The notes: generated from the sequence alone by a model not told the origin. Numbered from the stretch's first letter, positions 42,416 to 52,053 are shown. The stretch is 64,000 nucleotides of DNA from Chryseobacterium sp. JM1 (GCF_000737715.1 NZ_JPRN01000002.1:124001-188000), one strand, 5' to 3'. Translations and numbers: made by a program.

Positions 42416-44461
42416 ATGAAAGCTCCACAGGCAAAAAAAATAGAAAAAATACTAGAAATACACGGCGACAGAAGAACTGATAATTACTTCTGGCTTAACG
42501 AAAGGGAAAATCCCGAAGTCATCCAATACCTTGAAGAGGAAAATGCTTACGAAGAGGTGATGATGAAAGACACTGAAGCATTTCAGGAAGAACTTTTCGA
42601 AGAGATGAAAGCCCGCTACAAAAAAGACGATGAGTCTCTCCCCTATTTCTTTAACGGATACTGGTACATTGTACGCTACGAAGAAGGAAAAGAATATCCT
42701 ATCTTCTGCAGAAAACACAAAAGTCTTGATAACGAAGAAGAAATAATAGTTGACGTCAATGTATTGGCGAAAGGTGAAACTTACTTTGAAGTAGGAAGCG
42801 TTGCCGTTTCTCCAAACAATGAACTGGTTTCTTTTTCATCAGACAATGTCAGCAGAAGAATCTATACGATCAATTTCAAAAATCTAGTAACAGGAGAAGT
42901 TTTCGCAGATCAGATTCTTAACACGACGGGAAAAGCGGTCTGGGCGAATGATAATGAACACGTTTTCTACATCAGAAAAGATGAAAGTCTCCGTGCATTC
43001 CAGGTGTACAGACATAAGCTGGGAACAGATGCTTCAGAAGATATTCTGATCTTCCACGAAGAGGATGATACTTTTGACGTGAATGTTTTCAAGACAAAAT
43101 CAATGGAGTATATTTTCATTGCAAGCTCAAGTACGATTTCTGATGAACACAGATTTATCCCTTCCAACAATGTTTTCGCGGAATGGAAAATTATTCAGCC
43201 AAGAATAGATGATCTGGAATATTCTGTAGAACATTATGAAGATGAATTCTACATCATCACCAATGCAGATGATGCCACCAATTTCAAGATTGTAAAAACC
43301 AAGATTGATAACTGCGGAATGGAAAACTGGACAGACGTAATTCCACACCGTGCTGAAGTTCTGCTGGAAGGTTTTGAAATATTCAGAGACTATCTGGTTC
43401 TGGAAGAGAGAGAAGAAGGACTTCTTCAAATCAAGATTATTGATGAGAAAACTCAGGAATCCTACTATCTGCCTTTTTCTGACCCAACGTATACTACTTA
43501 TATCGGAATCAATATGGAATTTGATACCGAGGTTCTCCGTTATGGCTATACATCACTGACGCAGCCGAGCTCAACCTATGAGTACAACATGAAAGAGAAA
43601 ACAACTCAGCTTCTGAAACAACAGGAAGTACTGGGTGGAAAATTCCATGCTGAAAATTATGTATCGGAAAGAATCTGGGCAGAATCAAGAGATGGAGAAA
43701 CCAGAATCCCGATCTCATTGGTTTATCATAAAGACACTCAAAAATCTGCAGAAACACCATTACTGTTATATGGTTATGGAAGCTACGGACATACAGTGGA
43801 CGCAAGTTTCTCCAATGTGAGACTTTCTATTTTGGACAGAGGATTTATTTATGCCATCGCTCACATCCGAGGCGGAGAATACCTGGGAAGAGAATGGTAC
43901 GAAGATGGAAAAATGCTCTTCAAGAAAAATACATTCTTCGATTTCATCGATGCAGGAAAGCATTTGATTAAGGAAAACTACACATCATCCAACCATATGT
44001 ATGCGATGGGCGGAAGCGCCGGCGGACTTCTGGTAGGAGCTGTGGTTAATTATGAACCTAAGCTTTTTAACGGAATCGTAGCACAGGTTCCTTTCGTAGA
44101 TGTGGTGACAACGATGCTGGATGAAACCATTCCATTGACAACCGGAGAATACGACGAATGGGGAAACCCGAATGACAAGGAATATTATGAGTATATGAAA
44201 GACTATTCGCCTTACGACAATGTAGAAGCGAAAGACTATCCTCATATGCTGATCACAACAGGTCTTCACGATTCTCAGGTTCAATACTGGGAGCCGGCAA
44301 AATGGACGGCAAAAATGAGGGAGTTGAAAACAGATGACAATCTTTTATTATTCAAAACAGATATGAGCTCAGGCCACGGCGGAGCCAGCGGAAGGTTTGA
44401 ATCATTGAAAGAAGACGCGCTGGAATATGCGTTTCTGTTGAAAATAAATGATAATTTATAA
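42416..44461 (+). CDS. S9 family serine peptidase (oligopeptidase B-like)
   Basis: A 681-residue cytoplasmic peptidase: a seven-bladed propeller-like N-terminal domain (about 70-420) and a C-terminal alpha/beta hydrolase. Catalytic Ser is in MGGSAGGLLVGA (about residue 530), Asp in TGLHDSQVQYWEP, His in SSGHGGASGR. It has no signal peptide. Oligopeptidase B (PtrB, cleavage after basic residues) is the nearest match; prolyl oligopeptidase is the alternative. A small conserved gene follows 3 bp downstream. Confidence 0.93.
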   Translation: MKAPQAKKIEKILEIHGDRRTDNYFWLNERENPEVIQYLEEENAYEEVMMKDTEAFQEELFEEMKARYKKDDESLPYFFNGYWYIVRYEEGKEYPIFCRKHKSLDNEEEIIVDVNVLAKGETYFEVGSVAVSPNNELVSFSSDNVSRRIYTINFKNLVTGEVFADQILNTTGKAVWANDNEHVFYIRKDESLRAFQVYRHKLGTDASEDILIFHEEDDTFDVNVFKTKSMEYIFIASSSTISDEHRFIPSNNVFAEWKIIQPRIDDLEYSVEHYEDEFYIITNADDATNFKIVKTKIDNCGMENWTDVIPHRAEVLLEGFEIFRDYLVLEEREEGLLQIKIIDEKTQESYYLPFSDPTYTTYIGINMEFDTEVLRYGYTSLTQPSSTYEYNMKEKTTQLLKQQEVLGGKFHAENYVSERIWAESRDGETRIPISLVYHKDTQKSAETPLLLYGYGSYGHTVDASFSNVRLSILDRGFIYAIAHIRGGEYLGREWYEDGKMLFKKNTFFDFIDAGKHLIKENYTSSNHMYAMGGSAGGLLVGAVVNYEPKLFNGIVAQVPFVDVVTTMLDETIPLTTGEYDEWGNPNDKEYYEYMKDYSPYDNVEAKDYPHMLITTGLHDSQVQYWEPAKWTAKMRELKTDDNLLLFKTDMSSGHGGASGRFESLKEDALEYAFLLKINDNL

Positions 44462-44464
44462 ATT

Positions 44465-44806
44465 ATGGTTAACGAAGGAGATTATTGGAAAAAAATAGAA
44501 CAGTTCTTTGTAGATACTTTCGATACTGAAAAGAATCCACCGATTGAAACCCTTTTGTTTCTGATCGGACTACAGGAACTTGGAAGCGGCCAACAAAAAT
44601 ATACAAAAGAAGACAAAGTAAATTTAATCCACATCGCGGTATGCAGACTGCTGGAACCTTTCGGGTACTACAAATTTACACACTATGAAGACGGATGGCC
44701 ACAATATGACAAACTGGAAGAACTTCCGGAATTAAGACCCAACGAACAGTCTCTTCTGATGAAAAAAGCGATTATACAGTATTTTCAGGAGGAAGAATTG
44801 ATTTGA
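44465..44806 (+). CDS. Small conserved protein of unknown function
   Basis: A 113-residue acidic, soluble, predicted helical protein (VNEGDYWKKIEQFFVDTF at the N-terminus, LLFLIGLQELGSG, DGWPQYDKLEELPEL). It begins 3 bp after the S9 peptidase, so it is surely co-transcribed. I do not recognise a Pfam family, though it looks like a conserved flavobacterial protein. No signal peptide or membrane segment. Confidence 0.8.
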   Translation: MVNEGDYWKKIEQFFVDTFDTEKNPPIETLLFLIGLQELGSGQQKYTKEDKVNLIHIAVCRLLEPFGYYKFTHYEDGWPQYDKLEELPELRPNEQSLLMKKAIIQYFQEEELI

Positions 44807-44941
44807 TGAGACGATGTGCTGATTTGAGGATACGATGATTTGGCGATTAGGATGATGTACAAGAGTACAAATCTTAGGGTTCTATAAACCCTCAAATCAT
44901 TTTAAACTTCAAATGCACATATACATATAAAATTAAATAGG

Positions 44942-44963
44942 GACGGGCTTCAGCCCGTCTTTT
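44942..44963 (+). terminator. Palindrome GACGGGC-TTCA-GCCCGTC, terminator-like
   Basis: A 7-bp stem with a TTCA loop and four Ts, 135 bp after the stop codon of the previous gene. A related GGCTTCAGCC word occurs 33 bp further on. It may be a dispersed repeat as much as a terminator. The rest of the gap is made of GATG-rich low-complexity words. Confidence 0.55.
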
Positions 44964-45073
44964 CTATGACAAAAAGTCAACGGCTTCAGCCAAAACATAA
45001 AAATGGGCCCCATCTCCGGCTTTGTCAAATTTTCTAATTACCCCTATCATCTCATCAACACATCAACACATTA

Positions 45074-45559
45074 TCAAATCATCACATCTCTTAGCTGTGT
45101 CAATCCTGTTTTAAAACCTTCCTCAAAACCCATTTCCAATAGCTGTTTCATCGTTTCCTGAGACGGAAAATGAATATTGACAGTTACTTTCACTCCTTCT
45201 TCTATTCCTGTAAATCCAAACAGCCATTTGGCCTGTCCAAAATTCTCATTGATGTTTCCTTTTTCATCACAGAAAGAATCCAGCCCGTCAAAGCTTCGGT
45301 GTTCCATGATTTCGCCGTATTGAACCTGCGCATACATTTTCTCCCCATCCGGACCTACCATTGCGTAATGCCAGATTCCGCCTTCTTTAAAATCCTGGTT
45401 GACCGTTTCACATTTCCACGGTTTTGGACCCCACCATTGGTCCAGTAATTCAGATTGGGTAAAATAATCCCACACTTTTGAAACATCTGCATCATAAACC
45501 GTCATGACATAAACACTGTTCGAGTCAAAATCTTTGTTAAAAACGATATTAGATTCCAT
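45074..45559 (-). CDS. SRPBCC / AHSA1-like domain protein
   Basis: A 161-residue protein of the START-like superfamily (activator of Hsp90 ATPase homolog 1-like). It has the hallmark pattern VWDYFTQSELLDQWWGPKPWKCE, GGIWHYAMVGPDGEKMYAQVQYGEI, FGFTGIEEGVKVTVNIHFP and ETMKQLLEMGFEEGFKTGLTQL. It presumably binds a small hydrophobic ligand; function unknown. It stands alone on the minus strand. The final codons lie in a GATG-type low-complexity tract. Confidence 0.9.
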   Translation of the reverse strand: MESNIVFNKDFDSNSVYVMTVYDADVSKVWDYFTQSELLDQWWGPKPWKCETVNQDFKEGGIWHYAMVGPDGEKMYAQVQYGEIMEHRSFDGLDSFCDEKGNINENFGQAKWLFGFTGIEEGVKVTVNIHFPSQETMKQLLEMGFEEGFKTGLTQLRDVMI

Positions 45560-45761
45560 AAGTAATTATTTTTAACAAAGCTACCTAATTTCTCAGTTTG
45601 AAGGACTTTCCATAGGACAAGTAATTTAAAATTCATAAATAATTGTTAAAAAACTCACTTTTAAGAGAAATTAAACAATTTTTTGGCTCGTTTTTTGTTT
45701 ATCAAGTCTTAAAATAATTAATTTTAACATTCATTTTTCTCAATACATATATAATTAAATA

Positions 45762-47309
45762 ATGAATAATAAATTCATCCCAATAATTTCGGTGTTTATG
45801 ACGATCTCACTGATTGTTTTTGTTACGCTCCAATTTTATTGGCTGAAAGGTTATTACGGTGCTTTGGAACAGGAATTCTCTAATAAAGTATACTCCGTTT
45901 TAGAAAATACTTCAAAAAATATTGAGGAAATTGAAGCTGATAAATACCTGAATCAAGGCTATAGTAATTTAAGAAACAATATCACTGCCAGCAAAGATCA
46001 GCCATCTTTAACGACCATCCAACAGGTAGAAGATTCCGGTACACAACGCCAGATCATCTATTCCAAAAATATTATATCAAAGACACAGCTTCCGATCTCT
46101 CAAAAGGGAGATACTCTGAAGCTGACTACTTTATATACGGACAACGCTGCCTACAAGGTAAAAAAGGACACCACCAACCGGGAACTTCTTACTTCAGAAC
46201 TTAATACCGATATTGAAAACGGAGATTATGCCGTGAAGGAATTCGTAAAAGTAGTAGGAACCAACCTTCCGATCGGTAAAAGAGTGGATCCGAAAATTCT
46301 TGATTCGGTCATCGCAAAAGAGCTGAGAATAAAAGGAATCACAGCCAAGTTCGGGTACGGAGTCGTCGACCAGAATAATAAGCTCACCAGTGTTGCCAAT
46401 AAAGCATACAAAGAGAAAAAGGAAAATAATACTTACACCTACCCTCTTTTCACGGATATAAAAAACCGGACTTTATACAGTCTGGCTTTGGTGTTTCCTA
46501 AAAAAGAATACTCGCTGGCCATGAACAACTGGCCGATGCTTCTCGGAACTTTCCTTTCCTTACTGACTATCCTTGGAATTTATATTATTTCCATTAATTA
46601 TATGATGAGACAGAAGAAACTGGCAGAAGTAAAGACAGATTTCATCAATAATATGTCTCACGAGTTCAAAACGCCGTTGGCAACGATTTCTGTTGCTACA
46701 GATTCTTTGGCCAATGACAAGATCGCTACCAATCCTGAGAAGGTAAAATACTACTCGGAACTGATCAAGCAGGAAAATTTAAGGATGAAGAAGCAGGTGG
46801 AAAATGTATTGAATATGTCTAAGCTTGAAAGAAATGAAGTAGAACTGTTCTTAAGGGAAACCAATGTTCGTGAACTGATCAAGAGAACAACAGAATCTTT
46901 CAATCTTATCGTAAAACAGAGAAACGGATCGCTGACCCAGGAATTCAATGCATCTAACTATACCTTTAAAATAGATGAATTTCACATTTCCAATATGCTG
47001 GTAAACCTGTTGGATAATGCCAATAAATATTCTCCTGAAGCACCTGAAATTCATGTGAAAACAAGAAACGAAGGAAACTGGTACATCATAGAGATTTCGG
47101 ATAAAGGAATGGGAATGGAAACGGAGAACAGGACAAAAATCTTTGAAAAATTCTTCAGAGAAGAAACCGGAAACATTCACAATGTAAAAGGACAGGGACT
47201 GGGACTTTCTTACGTAAAGAAAATTGCAGAACTGCATAAAGGGCAAATCATCGTAGACTCCCATAAAGGTAAGGGAAGTACGTTTATTATCAAACTGCCG
47301 ATAACATAA
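45762..47309 (+). CDS. Sensor histidine kinase
   Basis: A 515-residue inner-membrane histidine kinase. Spans at about residues 8-28 and 258-281 enclose a periplasmic sensor domain of about 225 residues without a recognised fold. The dimerisation H-box is NMSHEFKTPLATIS with phospho-acceptor His300, and the N-box is LVNLLDNANKYS. G-boxes are DKGMGM and GQGLGLSYVKKI. The response-regulator gene follows 132 bp downstream; that gap is AT-rich with TGAT-type repeats and no strong terminator. The signal is unknown. Confidence 0.95.
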   Translation: MNNKFIPIISVFMTISLIVFVTLQFYWLKGYYGALEQEFSNKVYSVLENTSKNIEEIEADKYLNQGYSNLRNNITASKDQPSLTTIQQVEDSGTQRQIIYSKNIISKTQLPISQKGDTLKLTTLYTDNAAYKVKKDTTNRELLTSELNTDIENGDYAVKEFVKVVGTNLPIGKRVDPKILDSVIAKELRIKGITAKFGYGVVDQNNKLTSVANKAYKEKKENNTYTYPLFTDIKNRTLYSLALVFPKKEYSLAMNNWPMLLGTFLSLLTILGIYIISINYMMRQKKLAEVKTDFINNMSHEFKTPLATISVATDSLANDKIATNPEKVKYYSELIKQENLRMKKQVENVLNMSKLERNEVELFLRETNVRELIKRTTESFNLIVKQRNGSLTQEFNASNYTFKIDEFHISNMLVNLLDNANKYSPEAPEIHVKTRNEGNWYIIEISDKGMGMETENRTKIFEKFFREETGNIHNVKGQGLGLSYVKKIAELHKGQIIVDSHKGKGSTFIIKLPIT

Positions 47310-47441
47310 ATGATGAGTGATGAATGATAGATGATAATTATTCATCAATTATAAAATATTGAACCAAATAACAAAATATAGAAGATAGAGTGAGAACGTT
47401 CATTCTTAATTTTTAATCATTAATTTTTAATTATTAAAATC

Positions 47442-48128
47442 ATGAGCAACAGAATATTATTAGTAGAAGACGATCAGAGTTTCGGGGCAGTGCTGAAGGA
47501 TTATTTAACGATCAATAACTTTGAGGTTACCCTTGCTACAGATGGAGAACAGGGTTTGAAAGAATTTACAGAAAATGAATTTGACATCTGTATTTTTGAC
47601 GTGATGATGCCTAAAAAAGATGGATTTTCATTAGCGGAAGACGTAAAAAAAATCGATAAAAATACACCTATCATATTCCTTACAGCAAGAAATATGAGAG
47701 AGGATATCCTGAAAGGGTACCAACTGGGCGCGGATGACTATATCACAAAGCCGTTTGATACAGAACTTCTTTTGTACAAGATAAAAGCGATCCTGCAGAG
47801 AAGCTCTACGTTAGAAAATGAAGAACAGGAGCAGTTCAAGATCAGTAATATTTTCTTCGACTCTATGCTGAGACAGCTGAAAGTAGGTGATAAAGAATAC
47901 AAACTTTCTCCAAAAGAAAATGAACTGTTGAAACTTCTTTGTATCCACAGAAATGATTTCATGCCAAGAGACCTGGCTTTGAGAAAGATCTGGAAAAAGG
48001 AAAATTACTTTACCGCAAGAAGTATGGACGTGTATATCGCAAAACTTCGTAAGTTATTAAAAGACGACGAAGGATTGGAAATTATCAACGTTCACGGGGA
48101 AGGATTTAGGCTTTTAGTTAAAAATTAG
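47442..48128 (+). CDS. OmpR/PhoB-family response regulator
   Basis: A 228-residue regulator. The receiver domain has the acidic pair EDDQ, phospho-acceptor Asp53 in CIFDVMMPKKDG and the conserved Lys in DDYITKPFD. The C-terminal winged-helix domain (about 130-228) has LSPKENELLKLL, RSMDVYIAKLRKLL and IINVHGEGFRL. It is paired with the upstream kinase. The target genes are not evident; the Cys/His-rich cassette starts 79 bp downstream. Confidence 0.96.
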   Translation: MSNRILLVEDDQSFGAVLKDYLTINNFEVTLATDGEQGLKEFTENEFDICIFDVMMPKKDGFSLAEDVKKIDKNTPIIFLTARNMREDILKGYQLGADDYITKPFDTELLLYKIKAILQRSSTLENEEQEQFKISNIFFDSMLRQLKVGDKEYKLSPKENELLKLLCIHRNDFMPRDLALRKIWKKENYFTARSMDVYIAKLRKLLKDDEGLEIINVHGEGFRLLVKN

Positions 48129-48151
48129 TCCTAAATACAGATTATAAATAT

Positions 48152-48189
48152 AAAATTAGCAAAACAATTAAAAATGTTTTGCTAATTTT
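48152..48189 (+). terminator. Terminator-like 14-bp inverted repeat, overlapping a promoter
   Basis: Perfect AAAATTAGCAAAAC/GTTTTGCTAATTTT with a 10-nt loop after the response-regulator gene. The T-run is weak, so termination efficiency is uncertain. The right arm contains the TAATTTTG promoter element of the next gene (48183-48190). Confidence 0.7.
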
Positions 48190-48190
48190 G
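48183..48190 (+). promoter_or_regulatory. TAnnTTTG promoter element for the Pro-rich lipoprotein gene
   Basis: TAATTTTG inside the right arm of the preceding inverted repeat, 17 bp before the ATG at 48208. Confidence 0.6.
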
Positions 48191-48207
48191 TTTCATACCG
48201 ATTGGAT

Positions 48208-48843
48208 ATGAAAAATACATTCTTTGGCGTTATCGCCATCTCTTTGCTCGCCGTTTCATGTAATAAAGACGAAAAGCCAACTTATTTAAAAGAAGAAGCA
48301 GGTGTACAGCAGCCCAATGTAGCCGTTAACGCAGCTCCTCAAGCTTCCCTGCTGGATCAGGCAGGCGTACAGTCCAATCCAAATCCTGCTCCTATTGCAG
48401 CAGCGCCGGGAATCAAGAACCCTCCTCACGGGCAGCCAGGTCACAGATGTGATATTCCGGTAGGACAGCCGCTTAATGTAAGCCCAACGGCCATACAGAC
48501 CGCTCCGGGCCAAAACCCAAACAATCCCATTAAAATAGATGCTAATTCGATGTCGGCAGGAAAAGCAGTAGTTGACAATAATGCAAAACAGGTGAAAACT
48601 GCGCCCGGCATGAACCCTCCACACGGACAGCCAGGTCACAGATGTGATATTCCGGTAGGTCAGCCATTAAGCAGCAAACCAGCACCGGTACCAACACCAG
48701 CACAACAACCTGCTCAGAGTGCACAAAACGTTCCCGGTCCGGTAACAGCACCAGCTCCAACAGGGCCAAAACCCAAACTGAACCCGGCACACGGAGAGCC
48801 TTGGCACAATTGTGCTTTAAAAGTTGGTGATCCATTGTCATAA
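48208..48843 (+). CDS. Proline-rich lipoprotein with three HG.PGHRC-type repeats
   Basis: A 211-residue lipoprotein; lipobox Cys18 in LLAVSCNK. The start at 48208 is chosen over a TTG two codons upstream. The rest is a low-complexity Pro/Ala/Gln/Asn-rich chain holding three copies of a short motif: NPPHGQPGHRCDIPVGQPL (twice, near residues 73 and 138) and NPAHGEPWHNCALKVGDPL at the very C-terminus. Each copy has a His-x(4)-His-x-Cys pattern that could bind metal. It precedes a Cys/His-rich protein and an HMA-TonB receptor. Role in copper or heme capture is inference. Confidence 0.8.
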   Translation: MKNTFFGVIAISLLAVSCNKDEKPTYLKEEAGVQQPNVAVNAAPQASLLDQAGVQSNPNPAPIAAAPGIKNPPHGQPGHRCDIPVGQPLNVSPTAIQTAPGQNPNNPIKIDANSMSAGKAVVDNNAKQVKTAPGMNPPHGQPGHRCDIPVGQPLSSKPAPVPTPAQQPAQSAQNVPGPVTAPAPTGPKPKLNPAHGEPWHNCALKVGDPLS

Positions 48844-48849
48844 TTTTTG

Positions 48850-48857
48850 TATTTTTG
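48850..48857 (+). promoter_or_regulatory. TAnnTTTG promoter element for the Cys/His-rich protein gene
   Basis: TATTTTTG, ending 5 bp before the ATG at 48863, so the transcript would be leaderless or nearly so. Confidence 0.5.
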
Positions 48858-48862
48858 CAGAG

Positions 48863-49231
48863 ATGAAGCTGTTTCACATTCTTGCAATTATTTTATGTCT
48901 AGGAATTTTTTTAGTTCCTAAAGACAGCTTCTACTCTCAATCTATGCAGGATACCTGCTGTAAAGAAAAGTCCGAAAAGAGTGACTGCTGCAAAAACCAT
49001 ACTTCAAAAGACAGCAAAGACCACAAAAATCACGATACAAAATCTTCATGCAATGACGACTGCTGTACAACGTGCGTGGCGTGCTACACGTATATAGAAA
49101 CACCGTTTTCTAAAAATCTACATTTCGAACTGTCTTATTACAAAGCCAATAAGAATCCTCAGTTCCATTATTCACCGCCTCATTTATCAGACCGTTTAAA
49201 AGAGATCTGGCAACCGCCTAAAATAGGTTAA
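48863..49231 (+). CDS. Small Cys/His-rich envelope protein
   Basis: A 122-residue protein. The start at 48863 gives an N-terminal hydrophobic signal (FHILAIILCLGIFLV). The middle is Lys/Asp/His-rich and very Cys-rich: DTCCKEKSEKSDCCKNH and SCNDDCCTTCVACYTY. The C-terminus ends in KEIWQPPKIG. Its position between the HG.PGHRC lipoprotein and the HMA-TonB receptor suggests that it helps bind or pass a soft metal. I know no characterised homolog. Confidence 0.75.
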   Translation: MKLFHILAIILCLGIFLVPKDSFYSQSMQDTCCKEKSEKSDCCKNHTSKDSKDHKNHDTKSSCNDDCCTTCVACYTYIETPFSKNLHFELSYYKANKNPQFHYSPPHLSDRLKEIWQPPKIG

Positions 49232-49299
49232 TTATCACATCGTGAGTCCGTTAAAAATTTTAATGGACCGTTTTTAATTAATCAAAATTTTTAAACAAA

Positions 49300-51987
49300 A
49301 TGAAATTATATATTTCCAAGTTTATTCTTGGTCTAATGATCCTGTCTGTACATTTTATAGCCGCTCAAAATCTTTCAAAAAACCAGTTCAAGGTCAAAGG
49401 AAACTGTGAAATGTGCCAAACCAGAATAGAAACTGCTGCCAAAAAAGCGGGTGCTAAAACTGCAGTTTACTCTATTGATCTACAGACTTTAACCCTTGAA
49501 ACCGACGGTAAAGTTTCCACAGACGAAATCTTAAAGAAAGTAGCCGATGCCGGTCACGATAATGAAAAATTCAAATCACCGGACAATGCTTATGCTGGTC
49601 TTCCGGGATGCTGTCATTATGAAAGGGACCTTCAGCCTTCTCCTGCAGAAGCTCATCAGCAGCATGCTAAAAGCGAAAATGAGTTTTACGTAAAAGGAAA
49701 CTGTGCTTCATGTAAAGCCAGAATAGAAAAAGCAGCTAAAACAGCCGGTGCAGATTCCGCAGAATGGAGCGCAGAAAAGCAAACGGTCACTTTACATTTT
49801 GATCCTTCGAAAACCTCATCAGATAAGGTTCTGAAAGCGATTGCCGATGCAGGTCATGACAATGAAAAATACAAAACAACGGACGCGGTTTACAAAAATC
49901 TTCCGGGATGTTGTCTGTATGACCGGGATATTCCTCTTGGAGAAGCCAATCCGAATGTACATTTCGAAGAAGGAACAAAGCAGGACGATCACAAAGAACA
50001 TCAGGCAGCTGCTCAGACTGAAGATCATCAACCGTCTGAAAAAAACATTGAAGGCGTTATCATTACCGGGTCAAAAGCAGCGACTGCATTAAGTAAGAAA
50101 GAAGCAGGTCTTGTCTTTAATATTGATAAAAAGGAATTACTAAAGGCAGCTTGCTGTAATCTGTCGGAAAGCTTTGAAACCAACGCCACCGTAGATGTTT
50201 CCTTCAGTAATGCCATTACGGGAACCAAGCAGCTGAAAATGCTGGGTCTGGATCAGAAATACACCAGTTTAACGAAGGAACTTTTACCGGAGATCAGAGG
50301 GCTTGCTTCTGCGTATGGGCTGAATTTCATTCCCGGAAGATGGATTGAAAGTATCCAGCTGACAAAAGGGGGAAGTACGGTGACGAATGGTTATGAAAGC
50401 ATCACAGGACAGATCAATACTGAACTTTTGAAAAATGCTAAAGAACCGGAAACTTCATTAAATATTTTCGCTGATTTCAACGGAAGAGCGGAAGCCAATA
50501 TCACGAGCGTTTCTCCTATCAACGATAAATGGTCTCAGACCTTTTTACTGCATGGAAACGGAACTTTCGGAGATACGGATATGAATCACGATACTTTCCT
50601 GGACAGACCGAAAGGAACGCAGATTAACGCAGCTTATCTCCTTAATTATAATGATCTTGAAAAATCAGGATTCGGATCTCATTTCGGGATTAATTTCATC
50701 AAGGATGAGAGGACAGCCGGACAGATCGGTTTTGATAAAAAGCTTCCTCAGGACAAGCAGGGTGCCTACGGTGTCGGAATTGATATTTCCAGATTTCAGG
50801 TTTGGAATAAAACAGGATATGTATTTAAAGGAAAGCCTTACCAGAGTTTAGGCTGGATGAACCAGTATGTGTATCATCAGCAGGACAGCTTTTTCGGACT
50901 GAGAAATTATGCCGGAAAACAGCATACGTATTATTCAAATTTAATCTTTGAAAGCATCATCGGAAATACGAATCATAAGTATAAAGCCGGGGCCAGCTTT
51001 TTGTATGACGGCTACGAGGAAACGTATTTGAAGGATGATATGAAGCGAAATGAAATTGTTCCCGGAATTTTTGCAGAGTATACGTTGACAGGATTAAAAT
51101 ATACTTTAGTCGCAGGAGCCAGAGCGGATTTTCATAATCTTGCAGGAACTCAGTTTACGCCAAGACTTAATTTTAAATATGATTTCACGCCTCAGACTAT
51201 CTTAAGACTTTCTGCGGGAAGAGGATTCAGAACGGCTAATGTTTTTGCGGAAAACCAACAGTATTTTGCATCGAACAGAAGCGTTCAGATTCTTCAGAAC
51301 GGTGGAAATATTTACGGATTAAGACCTGAAATTGCATGGAATTATGGAGCCAGCTTACAGCAGGAATTCAAACTTTTCGGAAGAAAGTCATCCATTGTGG
51401 CGGATTTTTTCAGAACAGATTTCCAGGATCAGGTGCTTGTTGATCTTGACCGTTCTCCACAGCAGCTGACTTTCTATAATTTGGAAGGAAAATCTTTTGC
51501 GAACTCTTTCCAGACGCAGTGGGATTTTACGCCTTTCAAGAACTTTGATGTGAGATTGGCTTATAAATATTACGATGTTCAGGCAGATTATATCGATGGC
51601 AGAAGAGAAGTTCCATTCATGGCCAAGCACAGAGGTTTTGTGAATCTTGCCTATGCAACGAATAAAAATAATAAGGGAGGATTCTGGAGTTTTGATACGA
51701 CCCTGAACTGGGTAGGAAAACAGAGACTTCCGGACACATCAACCAATCCTGCTGAATTCCAGTTACCTGTATATTCTGATTCTTACGCGGTACTGAACGC
51801 ACAGATCTCAAGAAACTTTAATAAAAAGATCAGAGCTTATGTAGGTGGTGAAAACCTTACATCTTATTATCAGAAAAATGCCATTGTTGATTTCAGAAAT
51901 CCTTTTGGAAACTATTTTGATGGCGGAATGGTATATGCGCCTATTATGAAGGCTAATTTTTATGTGGGTCTTGATGTGACTTTCTAA
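49300..51987 (+). CDS. TonB-dependent receptor with two N-terminal heavy-metal-associated (HMA) domains
   Basis: An 895-residue outer-membrane receptor with signal peptide (ILSVHFIAAQ). Two HMA ferredoxin-like domains follow: residues about 28-95 (metal loop GNCEMCQ, Cys36/Cys39) and about 127-195 (GNCASCK, Cys135/Cys138), each followed by LPGCC (Cys104/105 and 204/205). A His-rich linker (HKEHQ, EDHQ) precedes the plug (IIGSK-type start VIITGSKAATA; KAACCNLSESFE). The barrel ends in FYVGLDVTF. Copper or a related soft metal is the likely ligand. It starts 68 bp after the Cys/His-rich gene. Confidence 0.93.
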   Translation: MKLYISKFILGLMILSVHFIAAQNLSKNQFKVKGNCEMCQTRIETAAKKAGAKTAVYSIDLQTLTLETDGKVSTDEILKKVADAGHDNEKFKSPDNAYAGLPGCCHYERDLQPSPAEAHQQHAKSENEFYVKGNCASCKARIEKAAKTAGADSAEWSAEKQTVTLHFDPSKTSSDKVLKAIADAGHDNEKYKTTDAVYKNLPGCCLYDRDIPLGEANPNVHFEEGTKQDDHKEHQAAAQTEDHQPSEKNIEGVIITGSKAATALSKKEAGLVFNIDKKELLKAACCNLSESFETNATVDVSFSNAITGTKQLKMLGLDQKYTSLTKELLPEIRGLASAYGLNFIPGRWIESIQLTKGGSTVTNGYESITGQINTELLKNAKEPETSLNIFADFNGRAEANITSVSPINDKWSQTFLLHGNGTFGDTDMNHDTFLDRPKGTQINAAYLLNYNDLEKSGFGSHFGINFIKDERTAGQIGFDKKLPQDKQGAYGVGIDISRFQVWNKTGYVFKGKPYQSLGWMNQYVYHQQDSFFGLRNYAGKQHTYYSNLIFESIIGNTNHKYKAGASFLYDGYEETYLKDDMKRNEIVPGIFAEYTLTGLKYTLVAGARADFHNLAGTQFTPRLNFKYDFTPQTILRLSAGRGFRTANVFAENQQYFASNRSVQILQNGGNIYGLRPEIAWNYGASLQQEFKLFGRKSSIVADFFRTDFQDQVLVDLDRSPQQLTFYNLEGKSFANSFQTQWDFTPFKNFDVRLAYKYYDVQADYIDGRREVPFMAKHRGFVNLAYATNKNNKGGFWSFDTTLNWVGKQRLPDTSTNPAEFQLPVYSDSYAVLNAQISRNFNKKIRAYVGGENLTSYYQKNAIVDFRNPFGNYFDGGMVYAPIMKANFYVGLDVTF

Positions 51988-52053
51988 TCATTGAGTCGTT
52001 TTTTTTAAACTCAAAGTTGATTTGATAAAGGAGACGATTAACTTACGACAAAC

